64,000 nucleotides of DNA from Branchipolynoe longqiensis (GCA_030323885.1 CM059198.1:7152086-7216085); one strand, 5' to 3'; shown: positions 1-9,550, numbered from the stretch's first letter. Notes: a model not told the origin generated them from the sequence alone. Numbers and translations: made by a program.

Positions 1-493
1 CCCTATACTTCTTTTCTTCATTGCATTTGGAGAAATACCAGTTTGCTAATTTTACAACATTGACATCATTATTATTGTTATAATTATTACATAAACATCC
101 AATACAAATTTATTTTTAAATTAAAATTTTGAAGTCGATTTTCACTTCCTCTGAACTATTCATACTTAATAGCTTAGACCAAACTTTCTCTCAAAGAATC
201 ATCTTTCCAATAGATCTTTTTTAATTCAACTTTACAGGATTTAAGTTTAATAACAGAAATAAATATAATATTATTCCCATATTCCTGTACATTCACAAAC
301 TTGCTCGCGGGGTTGCGAAATTGCGCAAAGTAAGCTGAGGATTTGAACATTCTAAATAAACAGACACACGGACAAACGGACAAACGGACGTGCTGTATTC
401 ATTGAGTTTCAATAACAAATTCAGCAACACATTTACATTGATCTATAATGTAACTGACAAATGCTACAAATGGCTGCAGCGAAATATAAACAT
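1..493. other. AT-rich stretch without recognised genes
   Basis: No coding signature, TIR pair or tRNA-like box was recognised. A short GGACAAAC direct repeat lies near 370-388. Confidence 0.4.
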
Positions 494-519
494 TTACTGA
501 TTATCATAATTTTCGGCCC

Positions 520-845
520 CCCCTGGACTTCTATATGCTACAATGCAATCTGGAGAGAAGACGAGAAGAAGAAACATATGTTTCCAAGGTTTTTTTCTAT
601 CCACCGGCTCCGCCCACCATGGCATCACAGAACCAAGTGATCTGTCCACTGACCAGCCAGGTCGCAGGAAACCTCTCAATGAGGGGGGAACTGCTAGTCA
701 GTTACGGTAGCGGGGCGATCCGCCCAGGGACCCACCCTCCATCTATCCTTCTGCACCTATCACCACAGGAGGGCAAGGATGGGCAGTGCAGTCCTTGCCA
801 CCACCACGTGTTGGTGAGGCTCATGAACGGACTACTACATAAATA
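520..845 (-). repeat. Dispersed repeat G, copy 1
   Basis: Bases about 585-690 are the reverse complement of about 49790-49890. Both carry the landmark CATGGCATCACA and, after it, CAGGTCGCAGGAAACCTCTC. The frame spanning 535-852 is taken as a chance opening in this repeat. The repeat class is unknown; no tRNA-like promoter boxes were seen. Confidence 0.55.
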
Positions 846-1065
846 TTATTAATATTACTTCAGTCTAAACTTTGGCTTTGTTTAATGAGTTAGATTTTGC
901 TGGCAGGCAACACAAGTCTAACCACTTCAAAATTACATCACAGATTTTCTTTTGCTGCCATTTGACACATATCTGACCATTTTGGTGTTTCATGTAAATT
1001 TCAATTTAGCATGGATGTAAATGTGATCGATAAGACTGACATAATAGATACCACTAGCTTTTCGC

Positions 1066-1137
1066 TGTGAATATGGCCGTTGCTGCCACCATGGCTTTAT
1101 TCCATAGTCCATGGGTCAGCAATCAATCAATCATTCA
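1066..1137 (+). mobile_element. 3' terminus of an I-clade-like LINE
   Basis: TCGCTGTGAATATGGCC followed by a short spacer, a GGCTT-type stretch and (AATC)n matches the 3' end of the longer RNase H-bearing LINE fragment ending near 30812. Only the last ~70 bases remain, which is typical 5' truncation after target-primed reverse transcription. Confidence 0.55.
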
Positions 1138-1249
1138 TACTTCGGTCAAATAGAAGCTAGGCAGTTCTAATCACGTGGGCTACGATGCTTGTTTGCTTAC
1201 TTATTGGTCTAACGTATTTGTACTCTTCATGTATTTGCTGTCAACTGTG

Positions 1250-1352
1250 TGCAGACAAAAGCTCTCAAGACAAAAGCTCACAAGACGAAAGCTCACCAGA
1301 CAAAAGCTCACAAGACAAAAACTCACGCATTTATTGAGAAAAGGGAAAGAAG
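1250..1352 (+). repeat. Left arm of a fold-back element (15-bp tandem units)
   Basis: About five tandem units of the type CTCACAAGACAAAAG. The arm is the inverted counterpart of 2092-2190, including the extension with AAAAGAG and AATGAG-like bases beyond the units. Arms built of short direct repeats resemble fold-back (FB) transposons. No terminal target duplication was identified. Confidence 0.5.
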
Positions 1353-1611
1353 CTCAAAACAAATAAATTTGTTTATTACGTACATAGAGCCTATACATAT
1401 AAATGTCACAGCCATTTGCTTGGCTATTTTTAAATGTATTTCTTAAGGGACTGGTCACAGACTTTTCTTTATTTTCCATGAAAATCAAAGATGAAAATTC
1501 ACACTGATTGTCAACTTTCAAAATGACATAACCTTCATTTGTTTCCCAGAATCAAAATTTAGAGACCATTTTAATAGTCGGTCCTACTTCACTATTCTTT
1601 CCAATGGAGTC

Positions 1612-1935
1612 AGACGCAGTGGCTGAATCAGTAGAGTGCAGGCTTCCCATGCACAAAGTCCGGAGTTCAAATCCTGGGTGAGTCAAAGCAATGACTTACA
1701 AAGTTGATACTTAATTGTTGCTACCTAGCCTGGCCCTCAGCATTACTAGGATAGGGCAAGGACTGGTTAGGTCAGTGTCAGGATAACGTGACTGAGTGGG
1801 ATATTGGGTCATGATGCCGGGCGGGCTGATTTCCCAGTGGGGCAGCACTATAAAAGTTGCTATGAGTGCACAAGTTGGTACCCATCCTGCTATGACCATA
1901 TATGTTGCTAGGACATAAAACCCCAACAAACAAAG
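1612..1935 (+). mobile_element. SINE A
   Basis: A tRNA-like head (GTGGCTGAATCAGTAGAG as A box, GAGTTCAAATCC as B box) is followed by the family body (GGATAGGGCAAGGACTGG, GTGACTGAGTGGGATAT, GGGGCAGCACTATAAA). The tail is GGACATAAAACCCCAACAAACA. It lies inside the fold-back element, so it inserted later. The open frame on the other strand here is the SINE itself. Confidence 0.85.
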
Positions 1936-2091
1936 CAAACAAGCAAATCTTTCCAATGGTACCAGTTGTAATACAGTTAGTGAATTAAATGAATTAATTG
2001 TTTTAGTCATGTAGGCCTACCAAATATGTGTGATTCAGGAGGTGTGAAATTAGGTGTGATAACAACTCACTCTGGTAACAGACTAACACCG

Positions 2092-2190
2092 CTGATTAAA
2101 GCTTGTGAGCTTTTGTCTCTTTTTTCATTGAGTGTGTGAGCTTTTATCTTGTGAGCTTGTGTCTTGGGGGGTTATGTCTTGTCAGGTTAT
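2092..2190 (-). repeat. Right arm of the fold-back element
   Basis: Reverse-complement counterpart of the 1250-1352 arm, with the repeated core GTGAGCTTTTGTCT. About 740 bp separate the arms and the interior holds a SINE. Single-stranded DNA or RNA of this region could form a long imperfect hairpin. Confidence 0.5.
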
Positions 2191-2503
2191 GTCGTGGAAC
2201 CGCTGTGAACATGTGTTCGTTGGCTCATCATTCTCTGCTAGTAGCATTGTTTTCATATTTGAAATCTGATGCGAGCCAAACGTTAAGAATAGACAGTACT
2301 ATATTTAATATCTTACTACCATGCCTGACAATAAGTTTGCACTGTTGTCATGTTACCTAATTAATAAGAGGCACTCTCAGATTTATCTATTTTCTATGAA
2401 TTCAAATCTTTCAAAGGGAATCCTAAGACAAAAAGCTACTGGCAGAGCTGAGATGCTAGGCTAGGGCCTACTGTCATAACTGCCTGCCTGGACATACACC
2501 CTG
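2191..2503. other. Short stretch with nothing recognised
   Basis: No repeat family, exon signature or promoter element was recognised before the LINE stub. Confidence 0.35.
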
Positions 2504-2584
2504 TTGAAGACAACGGGCTATATATATATCACTGATTGTAAATCTGTTGGTGCTTTTAAAAAAGGTCTTAAGACACATTTGTTT
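2504..2584 (+). pseudogene. C-terminal stub of a non-LTR retrotransposon pol, left part
   Basis: The frame reads DCKSVGAFKKGLKTHLF, matching the common C-terminal pattern (FKxxLKTHLF) of CR1/L2/Rex1-type polymerases. It is cut at 2584 by the tyrosine-recombinase retrotransposon. The remaining C-terminal codons, stop, 3' UTR and tail resume in frame at 8233 on the far side. The stub is 5' truncated and non-functional. Confidence 0.75.
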
Positions 2585-2819
2585 GATGCGCGAAAAGGAA
2601 GAAGGCAAGGCGGGTGCGGAAAAAGAGGCGCTTTATTGACGCCTCAGAGGAACATACAGGGTAAACAACAGAGGAACAATAGAGAGCTCGTAAGGAGCAA
2701 AGGCAAGTAAACAATGTAAGATAGAACAATGTCAAGTAGATAAGTAATAAGAGTAGATAAATCAAAAGTTCATGTGGTATGAATTGTCAGTGGAGTGAGG
2801 GGGTGCCGAGGAGCCCTCC
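2585..2819 (-). repeat. Split direct repeat B2 (distal 3' end)
   Basis: Nearly identical to 3167-3401. It begins at the host junction with GATGCGCGAAAAGG, includes the GAGGCG...CGCCTC hairpin around AATAAA, and ends near GAGCCCTC. B2 is the outermost 3' part of the element. Confidence 0.9.
2625..2645 (-). terminator. Poly(A) signal in a hairpin loop (B2)
   Basis: On the element strand a 6-bp stem GAGGCG/CGCCTC encloses a nine-base loop, TCAATAAAG, which holds AATAAA. The same arrangement is in B1 at 3206-3226. It is the likely 3' processing signal of the retrotransposon transcript. Confidence 0.55.
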
Positions 2820-2862
2820 ACCAGTAAGGAGGGAGAAGGGGAAGAGTTGGGTGGGTGGGTGG

Positions 2863-3166
2863 AGAAATTGATGCGGGCAGGGAGACGGCAGGGAGGTGAG
2901 TGACTGAGGAGAGCCGGCGGGCGGCCTTATAAGGGGAAGGAGGCGGCAGCAGCAGGGGAGGTGCGAAAGCTGTCAGGCCGGGGGGAGGGCGAGGGGTGGC
3001 GAGCAGCGGGAGTCGCGTGAGGTGTGAGCGCCGCGTGAGAAGAGGGGGCGGGGGGAGGAGGCGGCGGGTCGCGCGGTCGGCCGAGGTGTGGAGGCAGCGC
3101 GACACGCGGGGCGGGGGAGGGTCTCTTCCTTTCCTCGCATCAAACGTAATGCTTCGCATTACGACC
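2863..3166 (-). repeat. Split direct repeat A2
   Basis: A copy of the 5' terminal repeat (7929-8232), placed between B2 and B1. It ends in the palindrome CGTAATGCTTCGCATTACG at 3145-3163 and then GACC, abutting B1 directly at 3166/3167. It also repeats the promoter-like TTATAAGG box at 2925-2934. About 43 bp of unique sequence separates it from B2. Confidence 0.9.
3145..3163. promoter_or_regulatory. Palindromic core at the A2/B1 junction
   Basis: CGTAATGC-TTC-GCATTACG is an 8-bp perfect inverted repeat with a 3-base centre. It recurs at the 5' end of the element (8211-8229, one mismatch) and of the second copy (37219-37237). Its place at the internal junction that mimics a circle junction suggests the tyrosine recombinase binding and crossover site; that role is inferred. 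Confidence 0.6.
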
Positions 3167-3401
3167 GATGCGCGAAAAGGAAGAAGGCAAGGCGTGGTGG
3201 AAAAAGAGGCGCTTTATTGACGCCTCAGAGGAACATACAGGGTAAGCAACAGAGGAACAATAGAGAGCTCGTAAGGAGCAAAGGCAAGTAAACAATGTAA
3301 GATAGAACAATGTCAACTAGATAAGTAATAAGTGTAGATAAATCAAAAGTTCATGTGGTATGAATTGTCAGTGGAGTGAGGGGGTGCCGAGGAGCCCTCA
3401 A
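3167..3401 (-). repeat. Split direct repeat B1
   Basis: Nearly identical to B2, with a few substitutions and small indels. It contains the original pol stop codon (3343-3345) as well as the hairpin with the poly(A) signal (3206-3226), so the end of pol and the 3' end signals are both within the repeat. Confidence 0.9.
3206..3226 (-). terminator. Poly(A) signal in a hairpin loop (B1)
   Basis: Same GAGGCG/CGCCTC stem with AATAAA in the loop as in B2, lying about 120 bp downstream of the pol stop. Confidence 0.5.
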
Positions 3402-6047
3402 CCAAAGCGGAGAGGGCTCGAGGGGCGCCCGAGGGTGCGAGGCGGGGCACGTAGGCGTGAACGGCCGCCGAGGTCCAGGTGCCTTGCGCCATGATCTCGG
3501 CGAGGGGCACCCCGGCGCGTTGTCAGGCCTGGGCGGCCCCTCGGCGGAGGCTGTGGAGCGTGAAGTCCTCGGGCCTCGGCACCCCTTGGGTGGCGAGGGC
3601 CCCTCGTAGCAGCGCGGTGAGGGAGCGCGGGTCGAGGGGCCGGCCGGAGGGCATCATGAAGGCGGGTGCGTCCGGAGCAGCGGGGCAGAGGGCGGTGGCT
3701 CCGAGCCAGGCCGCGACGGGGCAGAGGGCGGAGCCCGGGATGGCAGGGACGAAGAGGGCGACCGCGCCCGAGGGGCTGGAGATAGTCTTGGAGCTTCTAA
3801 TCTGCAGGCGGCGCCCTCCGGGCGCGGAGCGGGCGTCGTCGCGGGTCAGGGTATGGGGGCCGCCCCACCCCTCGGGACTCGGGGCCAGCAGGTTGGACTG
3901 GCGCAGCATCCCGAAGTACCCGAGGAGGAGCGCGGCCCGAGGGACGAGGGAGGCGGGGCCCGCTCGGGAGAGATGGTTGACGGCGAGGGCGAGCTGCTGC
4001 GGGGAGAGGGGGGGGGGCGCCTGCCGTTGGACGTGGGTAGAGGCCCGTTCCCCTCCTCGGCAGACGTCCTTGGGCAGGCGTGCGTCAAAGCCCGAGGTGA
4101 GGCTCCCGGCGCCCTCGACCCAGGAGCGGGCGCCCGAGACGGTGTTTTTCACGGAGGCGGGGGGCGCGCCCCAGGAGGAACAGGGCGGCAGTGAAGGCGG
4201 CCACGTCGAAGGGCGTGGGTGCGAGGGGGTCCACACCTCGGGCCACTGCGAAGGTGACGAAGTCCTCGGCCTGGCGACGGCGGTTCTTCCAGGTCGCCGG
4301 GGCGAGGGAGGCGGCACGGAAGCGGGGGACGGCGGCTACTTCCTCGGGCAGGAAACCTAGAGGCCAGGGAAAAAGGGGAAGGCGTCATGGGTGGTGTTGG
4401 TTGGAAGGAGCCCCAGGCGGGCCACCTCGCTGCGGGCCGTCGCCTCCCAGGGGCCCGGCAGGTGGGCGCGGCTGAGGGCATCGGCGAGGAGGAGGTCCGC
4501 CCCGGGGTTGTGGATGATGCGCAGGTTGAAGGAGCCCGTGGCCGCAACCAGCCAGAGCTCCCGCGCGCAGGTCCTGAGGGTAGCGTCTCGGGCGCGCCCC
4601 GACTCGAGCGCGAGGGCGGAGGCCATGTTGTCGGTGTTGATCAACACCGTCGCCCCCGCGACGTCGTCCGGGGGGAGGGCGCGGAGGGCGACGACGAGGT
4701 TGACCGCCTCCAGCTCGTGGATATTCGGGAACTGCGCCCGGAAAGCCTTGGAATACCCTCGGGCGTAGTAGTGGGTGGTGGAGAAGGCCCCGCCCCCGGT
4801 GAGGCAGGAGTCACACTCGATCACCCAGCGACGGCCCTCGGGAGCACGGAGAAGGTGGAGGCCGTTGGATATTCGACCGTAGGCGGCGAACCATCTCAGG
4901 TCCCGGAGGGCATCGTCGGTGAGGGTGAGCGTGGGTGGGGGCCCCGAGGCAGCTGCGCAGCGCCCCGAGGAGCCGGGCCATGAACTTCCGGCCGGGGAGT
5001 ACGCAGCTGCTCACGTGGTTGAGGCGCCCCAGGAGACTCTGAAGCTCCTGCTTCCCGAGGGTGGGGCGGGCGATGCGGGCCTCGCAGTCGTCGACGAGGG
5101 CCTGGATCTTTTCGGGGGCGACCCGGATGGTCATGGCCTCGCTGTCGAGGGCGAACCCGAGCCAGAGGAGGCGGACAGCGGGGGGGTGACACTTTCCGGG
5201 TGCCACGTCGAGGCCGAGGGCTGTGGTGAGGGCGAGGAAGGCATCAAAGGCCTTGCAGGCCTTCAGGTAGGAGCCCTCGCACCCGATAAAATCGTCGACG
5301 TAGATGAGGGCGTGGAAGCCCTCGCGCCGAAGGATCCAGGCCACCGCCGAGGTGACACGGACGCAGGCCACGCCCGAGGAGCGGCAGCCGAAGGGGAGGG
5401 CGAGGTCGATATAGGTTGCCCCGTTGAGACATATCCCGAAGAGCGGGCAGGAGAGGGGGTCGGCCCGGAGCTGGCGGTAGGCCCGGGATATGTCCGCCGA
5501 CCAGGCGTAGGCCCCTACGCCCTCGGATATCAGGCGGCGGCCCACGTCGGCGACGGACGGGAGGGTGTAGGCGTGAGGTTCCCCGAGGTATTCGCGGCGG
5601 GGGATGCCGGAGTTGACGCTGGCGCCTCGGGGATACGACAGGTCGACGATGACCCGCCTCTTGCCAGGGTCGGACTTGGGGCGGGTCATCATGGGGGAGA
5701 CCTGCGTCCAGGGGGAAAAGGGGGGGACGTAAAAGGGGGCCGATGAGGGCGCCGAGGGCAAGCTCGGTCTCAACGAAAGCCTGGATGTGGGGGAGGAATT
5801 CGGGAGGCTCGCAGTGGTTGGTAAATGAGGGGCGAGGGAGGGTAGGGGCAGAGTAGTTTGCGGGGAACCCGAATTCGAGGAGGTCCAGGACGGCCCGGTC
5901 GGGGTAGTCCTGGAGGCGGGAGCGCCAGGCAGGGATGTGGAGGCCTGAGGGGCGGGGAATGCGGGCGGCCAAAAAATTAGGGAGGCCCGCTTCCCGGAGG
6001 GCGGTGTAGGTGTGACGGAGGGTAGGGTTCTTTAGCGGTTCCCACCG
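3343..6047 (-). pseudogene. Broken pol: reverse transcriptase, RNase H, tyrosine recombinase
   Basis: The enzyme polyprotein of the element. In translation order, an N-terminal segment (about 5735-6047, including FLAARIPRPSGLH) leads into the RT. The RT has WSADISRAYRQL with its catalytic Asp codon at 5492-5494, PFGCRSSGVACVRV, and the YVDD box at 5291-5302. RNase H follows at about 4400-4830, with acidic residues in IECDSC, HELEAV, INTDN and LLLADALS. The recombinase (about 3440-4320) has the box-I Arg in GMLRQSNLL, HSLRR for His and the second Arg, and a candidate nucleophile Tyr at 3451-3453 within a WTSAAVHAY context. Seen breaks: a frame change near 5735 in a G/C homopolymer stretch, another near 4900, stops between 4317 and 4357, and a TGA at 3523-3525 before the catalytic Tyr. 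No separate ATG is obvious and the true start is unknown. The long plus-strand frames opposite are compositional shadows. Confidence 0.9.
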
Positions 6048-6066
6048 GGGGGGGGGGGGGGGGGGC
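6048..6066. repeat. Poly-G run
   Basis: An uninterrupted run of about 18-19 G on the plus strand near the start of pol. Such runs are prone to length errors in assembly, so the gag/pol junction here should be read cautiously. Confidence 0.9.
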
Positions 6067-6187
6067 CCCTCACCGGAGGTGTGGGGCCAGGAGGCAAGGA
6101 TGGTGGGGCGGTAGTGGGAGGGGGTGGGGCCGCAGGAGGGGGCTGCGGGGAGGGTAGCCTGGAGGTCGGGGTCGATGGTGGGCTCGT

Positions 6188-7870
6188 CTAGGGAGGCTGG
6201 GGGGGGGTGGGTCTGAGGGCGGGGGGAGGGTGAGGAGGTGCGGCGGGGGCGGGCGAGGGGGGCGGAAAAGGCGTGGGCGGTGGGGGGAGGGTCGGGGTCG
6301 GGGGGGCGGGGGGAGGGGCGGGGTCGGGGGGAGGGTCAGGGGGGCAGAGGAAGGCGGTGTCGCCTGGGTCGAGGTGGTCTTCAGGGTCGGGGGTGATGGG
6401 CGACTGGCGCCGGGTGGCGGTGGGAGCCTTACTGAGGGGGCACTGGGGCCCGAGGAGGGGGCGGTTGCCGGAGGGTACGTCCGTGCCGAGGCGGTGGTCA
6501 GGCCGCGCCTCGGGCAGCGGGGCAGTGCTTAGGGTGGCGATGGGAGCCTTGCTGAGGGGGCGCTGGGGCCCGTGAGGGAGGTGGCTGCCAGTGGGCGCAG
6601 CAGTGCCGGGGCGGCGGTTAAGACGCGCCTCGGGCGAAGGGGCAGTGTTGAGGAGGCTGATGTCGGGAGGGCTGGAGAAGGTTCGGGGGGCGGCGTGGTG
6701 GTTAGTGGGCCGGTTAGGGACCTCCGGGCCGGGCTGGAGGTGCCGGCTTTTTAAAAATCCGGGGAGGCGGGTGCCGCCGCATGTGCACGCTTGGCGAGGC
6801 ATGCCTCCTCACTGTGAACGGTGAGCATTTTCCGTACGTTTGCGCAATAGGCGCAAGCGTGGCGCATCCTGGAGGCCCCTTGGCCATGGACCTCCCCCGG
6901 GGCAGCCTGGGTACATGAGCTGGGGTCCCGGTTCCAGGCATAGCACAAAGCCCCGTGGGTGTCTTTACAGTATGCTACGCGGGTGTCGGTGTGGGCGCGG
7001 GGCTGGGGTCGGGGTCTAGCGGGGTCGAGCGGGCGTGGCTGGGTGGTGGCGAGCTGGGCGGGCATGGATAGGCACTCCAGTCTAAGGAGGTTTAGGGCCA
7101 CCGGGTCGTGCCACCCGTGGGGGAGGCTTCCGTCCGCGATAGCAGTGAACACACTCTCTGAATATCGGCGGATGGTAGTCCACGGGTATATCAAGTTATC
7201 CCGGCATACCGCGAGGTGGTGATGGTGAAGTCCCTGGGCGGAGTGGGTGGGGAAGTCGGGGTGGTCGATGAGGGTAAGGAGGGCGAGGGTGTATTCGTCC
7301 TTCGTCGCCTCCCCTCGTTTCACCGGCTTCCTCTCTGCCCCTCGCTTAACTAGATCAGACGGAAATATATAATCTGCTGGTATACCTTGGCGTCTGATGG
7401 AGTGCCGCGCCTCGGCGGAGGCCAGTATCTCCCGTACGGCGTCGGCCGCGGATGCGGGGCTGTGGCGGCTAGATTCCTCCTGGTAGGCCGGGGACGTGGT
7501 AGGCGATGCTTGTGCGGAGAGGTGGCGGTACCTCTCGTACTCCGGGTGCGCGGCCCCGGGCTGGCTCGCGTGAGGCGGCGGCGGGGGCTGGGCTGCAGTG
7601 GTGGCACGCGCCCGAGGCGGGGGGGCGGCCTGCTGTCTCGGTGCCGGCAGCGGCCGCTCCGGGGCGGGGCGGCCCTACCCGGCGCCGAGGGAGTCGATCC
7701 AGGCGTGTAGATCTGCCGTTGCCTGTAGATCTGCCGTTGCGGTCCGAGGGCGCCGCGGGGGACGCCGGCGCGTAGGCCGGGGACTCGTCCCGGGGCGGTG
7801 TTGAGGCAGGCCCCGGGGTCCGGGGGGCAGCCCGGGAGCTCTTTCGTCCACAACCCTTCCCTTGAGGCAT
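6188..7870 (-). pseudogene. Broken gag-like gene with CCHC-type zinc finger
   Basis: The structural protein of the retrotransposon. The start MPQGKGCGRK at 7870 matches the start of the intact gag of the second copy. Breaks seen: loss of the coiled-coil segment plus a short duplication and frame change near 7735-7750, and an in-frame TAG near 7674 just after IDSLGAG. The frame then stays open through YIFPSDLVKRG and KRGEATKDEYTLALL to the finger CAYCANVRKMLTVHSEEAC (C-x2-C-x9-H-x4-C), where it stops at 6751. A proline-rich tail continues in another frame (6188-6802), so another frameshift lies near 6780. The protein presumably packaged element RNA; this copy could not make it whole. Confidence 0.8.
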
Positions 7871-7928
7871 GTTGTGTTGAGGCTGGGCAGCGGTCCGAGG
7901 TGGAAAGTCTGAGGTGGAAAGTCCAAGC

Positions 7929-8232
7929 AGAAATTGATGCGGGGAGGGAGACGGCAGGGAGGTGAGTGACTGAGGAGAGCCGGCGGGCGGCCTTATAAGG
8001 GGAAGGAGGCGGCGGCAGCAGGGGAGGTGCGAAAGCTGTCAGGCCGGGGGGAGGGCGAGGGGTGGCGAGCAGCGGGAGTCGCGTGAGGTGTGAGCGCCGC
8101 GTGAGAAGAGGGGGCGGGGGGAGGAGGCGGCGGGTCGCGCGGTCAGCCGAGGTGTGGAGGTAGCGCGACACGCGGGGCGGGGGAGGGTCTCTTCCTTTCC
8201 TCGCATCAAACGTAATGCTTCGCATTATGACC
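7929..8232 (-). repeat. Split direct repeat A1 (5' end of element)
   Basis: The 5' terminal repeat, matching 2863-3166 with only about five differences. The outer end carries the palindrome (8211-8229, one mismatch) and GACC, then LINE sequence from 8233. It holds the promoter-like box at 7991-8000. Confidence 0.9.
7991..8000 (-). promoter_or_regulatory. TATA-like box CCTTATAAGG
   Basis: CCTTATAAGG lies 121 bp upstream of the gag ATG (7870). It is conserved in A2 (2925-2934) and at the corresponding place in the second copy (37453-37462), where it precedes the gag ATG by 111 bp. Conservation between diverged copies supports a core promoter role. Confidence 0.55.
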
Positions 8233-8345
8233 AAATCTGCTTTTAACTAGGTGAACTTTATTTTCCTATATATTTGTTTGTTATGTAAAGCACCTGAGAA
8301 CGGCTTGCTGGATTGGGCGCTATATAAATGTTTTATTATTATTAT
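8233..8345 (+). pseudogene. LINE 3' end, right part (C-terminus, stop, UTR, tail)
   Basis: Continues the frame interrupted at 2584 for a few codons to a TAG, then a short UTR ending GGCGCTATATAAATG and (TTATTA)n. This type of 3' end is common in CR1/L2/Rex1-type LINEs. It proves the empty-site structure for the tyrosine-recombinase element. Confidence 0.75.
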
Positions 8346-8670
8346 TATATAGCAGCTCAAGGAAATCAAATATAGAGATCCCCAGTTGAAAACTAAAATG
8401 AAAGTTGAGCCTCACCGGTTAATGCAACCGATTAATAACGTTAATTGCATTAATAGCGAATAGAAATATAAAATTAATGTCAGTGAGATTAATTCGAAAA
8501 GAACTGAAGCAGTTAGTGAATAGAGTATATAGCTTATAATTGAAATTAAATACTTTAAAAAAAAGTCTAATTCATGGAAGAAATTTTGTAAAGTTGTGAA
8601 GCAACCGTACCTATACTTTAACCTGCAATGAAATAGTCGAAATATCCACTTCAACACTGGTATTTGAAGG
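8346..8670. other. AT-rich, nothing recognised
   Basis: No repeat family or exon-like segment recognised up to the first TTAA MITE. Confidence 0.35.
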
Positions 8671-8674
8671 TTAA

Positions 8675-9047
8675 AGCTGCATAGTCCGATGGTTTTGAGT
8701 TTTTGTCATTTTCTGAGATAAATATATTAAGTTGATTGCTATTATCATAAATACATTAGGTTGATCGTTATAATCTATCTTGATTAAGTTTGAAATAACT
8801 CTTATCTTAAATGGTTAACTTTTGAGATATTTGAAGTGCAAACATGCCAAAATAATGTTGGCAAGGAGCCAAAAACTCTGATACCATAGGCTTCTGCAGC
8901 AACAGGTTATATTAAATTGACTCAATATTCCCTTCTATGTGGCAACACATGCTTAATAAGTGTGTCAGTATCTAGGTATATGTAGAATCAAATCTAGGTA
9001 AGTGTTTTCGTTTAGGAAATTTAACGCATTCATCAGACTTAGCAGCT
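8675..9047 (+). mobile_element. TTAA MITE copy 1
   Basis: Starts TTAA|AGCTGCATAGTCCGATGG and ends AGCAGCTT. It carries the family body: GAGATAAATATATTA, AACTTTTGAGATATTTGAAGTGCAAACATGCC, GGCTTCTGCAGCAACAGG, CTTCTATGTGGCAAC. A short internal duplication around the ATTAGGTTGAT motif lengthens it. There is no coding capacity. Confidence 0.85.
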
Positions 9048-9399
9048 TCAAAGTACCTAAGTGCAATGCATTTTGAATTATATTCTTCTCAATTTAAAAG
9101 AAATGGGATCAATTTAGTGAATATTTCGTTAAAACATATTAATAACTTTAAAGGTAGAATCTGTTGACACGATTTGGCTTGACTTCATTTTTAGGTCCTT
9201 CTCTGTGCCCTTTTAAGATGCATATTATTTAATGTTCAACTAATTACATACCCACGATGACAGACATCAATTGAACGCAAGCATTTACTGAATATGGCAA
9301 ATCTGAATTAAGATACTTCCTTAAAATACTGTCCATAAAACAGTATTTTAAGGAATAGAGTAGGCTTGTGTAGAATCCAATTCCCCCAACAGTGGAATG

Positions 9400-9550
9400 T
9401 GACGGCTGAGTCAAACCAATAATTAACCAAAATTATACTTGTCACTAACAAGCCTGGTGTTCGGCATTACTATGATAGGGCAAGGAACAGTGGAATGAGG
9501 AAGAACAATTTTCTGTGATTGAAAATTCTCCTGCTTAATCAATTAATGTA
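9400..9550 (+). mobile_element. SINE B fragment
   Basis: From GAGTCAAACCAAT through GGCAAGGAACAGTGGAATGAGGAAGA to a degenerate AAATTTCCCCTGCTTAA-like end. The tRNA-like head is lost. Confidence 0.65.

Larger units (their letters stand above)
2585..8232 (-). mobile_element. Ngaro/PAT-like tyrosine-recombinase (DIRS-order) retrotransposon
   Basis: A 5.65-kb element transcribed leftward. Seen in the sequence: split direct repeats in the order A1 (7929-8232), gag-like frame, pol frame, B1 (3167-3401), A2 (2863-3166), B2 (2585-2819). Pol carries reverse transcriptase, RNase H and a C-terminal tyrosine recombinase in that order. Known of the family: PAT and Ngaro elements have A1-ORFs-B1A2B2 repeats, lack an integrase and integrate a circle by tyrosine recombination without target duplication. 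Consistent with this, the host LINE frame continues across the insertion with no duplicated base. No DAM-type methyltransferase is recognisable between RNase H and recombinase, which favours Ngaro over DIRS1 proper. The A copies differ at roughly five of 304 positions and the B copies at a similar level, so insertion is fairly recent. Gag and pol each carry frameshifts and stops. A gag-only relative lies at 37216. Confidence 0.92.

Noticed and set aside
3479..4360. 293-codon plus-strand frame opposite the recombinase
   Set aside because: GC-rich shadow of the pol gene; the opposite strand has clear catalytic motifs and this frame has none.
4919..5746. 275-codon plus-strand frame opposite the reverse transcriptase
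   Set aside because: Gly/Glu-rich antisense of the RT domain.
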